A DNA stretch of 64,000 nt from Burkholderia ubonensis subsp. mesacidophila (GTDB taxonomy: Bacteria; Pseudomonadota; Gammaproteobacteria; Burkholderiales; Burkholderiaceae): contig NZ_CP020738.1 in NCBI RefSeq assembly GCF_002097715.1, positions 2,046,001-2,110,000 of the forward strand, given 5' to 3'. Position numbers and translations under genes: made by a program. Below are positions 63,405 to 64,000 of the stretch, piece by piece. Numbering within the stretch: position 1 is the first letter of the stretch; every line of letters begins with the position of its first letter. The notes under the pieces were generated by a model. The model did no database searches. It had not been told where the DNA came from and worked only from the letters and a program-made list of their open reading frames with translations.

Positions 63405-64000
63405 TTGGCAAATCCAGTTCGCGACGATTCAGCATCCCAAGTGATCACGGTCACGTCGAAGACCGGCCGCCGCACGCCCAAGGGCAAGACCCAGGGCGTC
63501 GCAACACCGCTGGACAACGCGTCGACAGCGCGCCAGGACGAGGAGCGCCAACGCCAGATGCGCGCGCTGATCGCGCTTGGCCGTGAGCGCGGCTACCTCA
63601 CCCACGCCGACATCAACGATCACCTGCCCGACAATTTCACGCAGACCGCTGCGATGGAAACGATCGTCAGCACGTTCAGCGATATGGGCGTGGCCGTATA
63701 CGAGCAGGCGCCGGACGCGGAGACACTTCTGCTGAACGACGCCACGGCGACCGTTACGTCCGACGATCAGGCGGACGAGGAAGCGGAAGCAGCCCTGTCG
63801 ACCGTCGATTCCGAATTCGGCCGCACGACCGATCCGGTCCGGATGTACATGCGTGAAATGGGCGCCAGCGAACTGCTGACCCGCGCCGGCGAAATCGAGA
63901 TCGCAAAGCGCATCGAAGACGGCCTGCAGGACATGATTCAGGCAATCGCCGCGTGCCCGACGGTCGTGGCCACGATTCTCGCCGATGCGGACCGCATCGC
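63405..64000 (+). CDS. RpoD-type sigma factor paralogue (5' part)
   Basis: The open frame continues past the window edge. The start is a TTG with GGAGGAG six bases upstream (MANPVRDDSASQV). Sigma region 1.1 follows (MRALIALGRERGYLTHADINDHL, FSDMGVAVYEQ), then an acidic linker. Region 1.2 starts at STVDSEFGRTTDPVRMYMREMG. It is clearly RpoD-like, but the N terminus is short (lacking the long Lys/Ala tail of Burkholderia RpoD) and normally invariant residues differ (GASELLTRAGEIEIAKRIE). There is no dnaG gene upstream. It is therefore probably an accessory sigma-70 rather than the housekeeping factor. Confidence 0.85.
   Translation, partial: MANPVRDDSASQVITVTSKTGRRTPKGKTQGVATPLDNASTARQDEERQRQMRALIALGRERGYLTHADINDHLPDNFTQTAAMETIVSTFSDMGVAVYEQAPDAETLLLNDATATVTSDDQADEEAEAALSTVDSEFGRTTDPVRMYMREMGASELLTRAGEIEIAKRIEDGLQDMIQAIAACPTVVATILADADRI

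Overview
The window is GC-rich and reads as a Burkholderia genome, most likely of the Burkholderia cepacia complex. The reasons are strong GC bias at third codon positions with long antisense shadow frames, a Burkholderia-type 16-strand porin, a Tat-lipoprotein PenA-like beta-lactamase homologue, OpgC, many LysR regulators and a vgrG-centred type VI secretion (T6SS) island. The presence of a second, diverged RpoD with no dnaG beside it and many accessory transport and catabolic genes suggests a secondary replicon, but that is inference.

Layout. 0-13.5 kb: end of an MFS exporter, a Tat-exported beta-carbonic anhydrase, an MHS-family symporter, a SulP permease, a mechanosensitive channel, a MocR regulator divergent from a YdeP-like molybdo-oxidoreductase, a bestrophin, and two small envelope proteins. 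13.6-20 kb: two paralogous peptide-type substrate-binding proteins (SBPs) flank an oxalate decarboxylase-Mn transporter pair. 20-34.8 kb: a minus-strand T6SS island (vgrG, a two-domain peptidoglycan-targeting effector, two candidate immunity genes, a decayed IS5-type transposase, PAAR, a possible adaptor, and private tssM, tssF and tssJ copies). It sits between the second SBP gene and the permease/ATPase genes (34.8-38.5 kb) that would normally complete that ABC transporter, and a 30-base SBP-like gene end remains beside the permease. 38.6-45.4 kb: GlsB-like protein, fimbrial-like protein, LysR, a beta-lactamase homologue lacking its catalytic residues, an NlpD-like protein, a 36-residue membrane protein, another LysR, and a prolyl-tRNA synthetase-like protein without the editing domain, preceded by a terminator/attenuator-like leader. 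45.4-51 kb: LysR, a YfcC-type transporter gene split by an intact IS110 element, an M20 amidohydrolase and a DHCW cupin. 51-57.6 kb: TauE/SafE, aldo-keto reductase with divergent LysR, porin, OpgC, esterase. 57.7-64 kb: gamma-carbonic anhydrase plus an unusually enlarged BKACE enzyme, a decayed lipoprotein gene, TetR divergent from a cysteine desulfurase-DUF442 fusion, and the start of an rpoD paralogue.

The most informative observations are these. (i) The IS110 element encodes a recognisable bridge RNA whose target loop matches the exact interrupted site and whose donor loop matches at least one element end. (ii) The class A beta-lactamase homologue has lost Ser70, Lys73 and Ser130. (iii) The T6SS island is inserted inside an ABC transporter operon and carries a modular effector with duplicated immunity-gene leaders. 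(iv) There is an editing-domain-free ProRS paralogue with a leader hairpin. (v) The BKACE enzyme carries a repeat-containing insertion of about 180 residues, and the cysteine desulfurase is fused to DUF442. All calls come from reading the sequence; no database search was possible.
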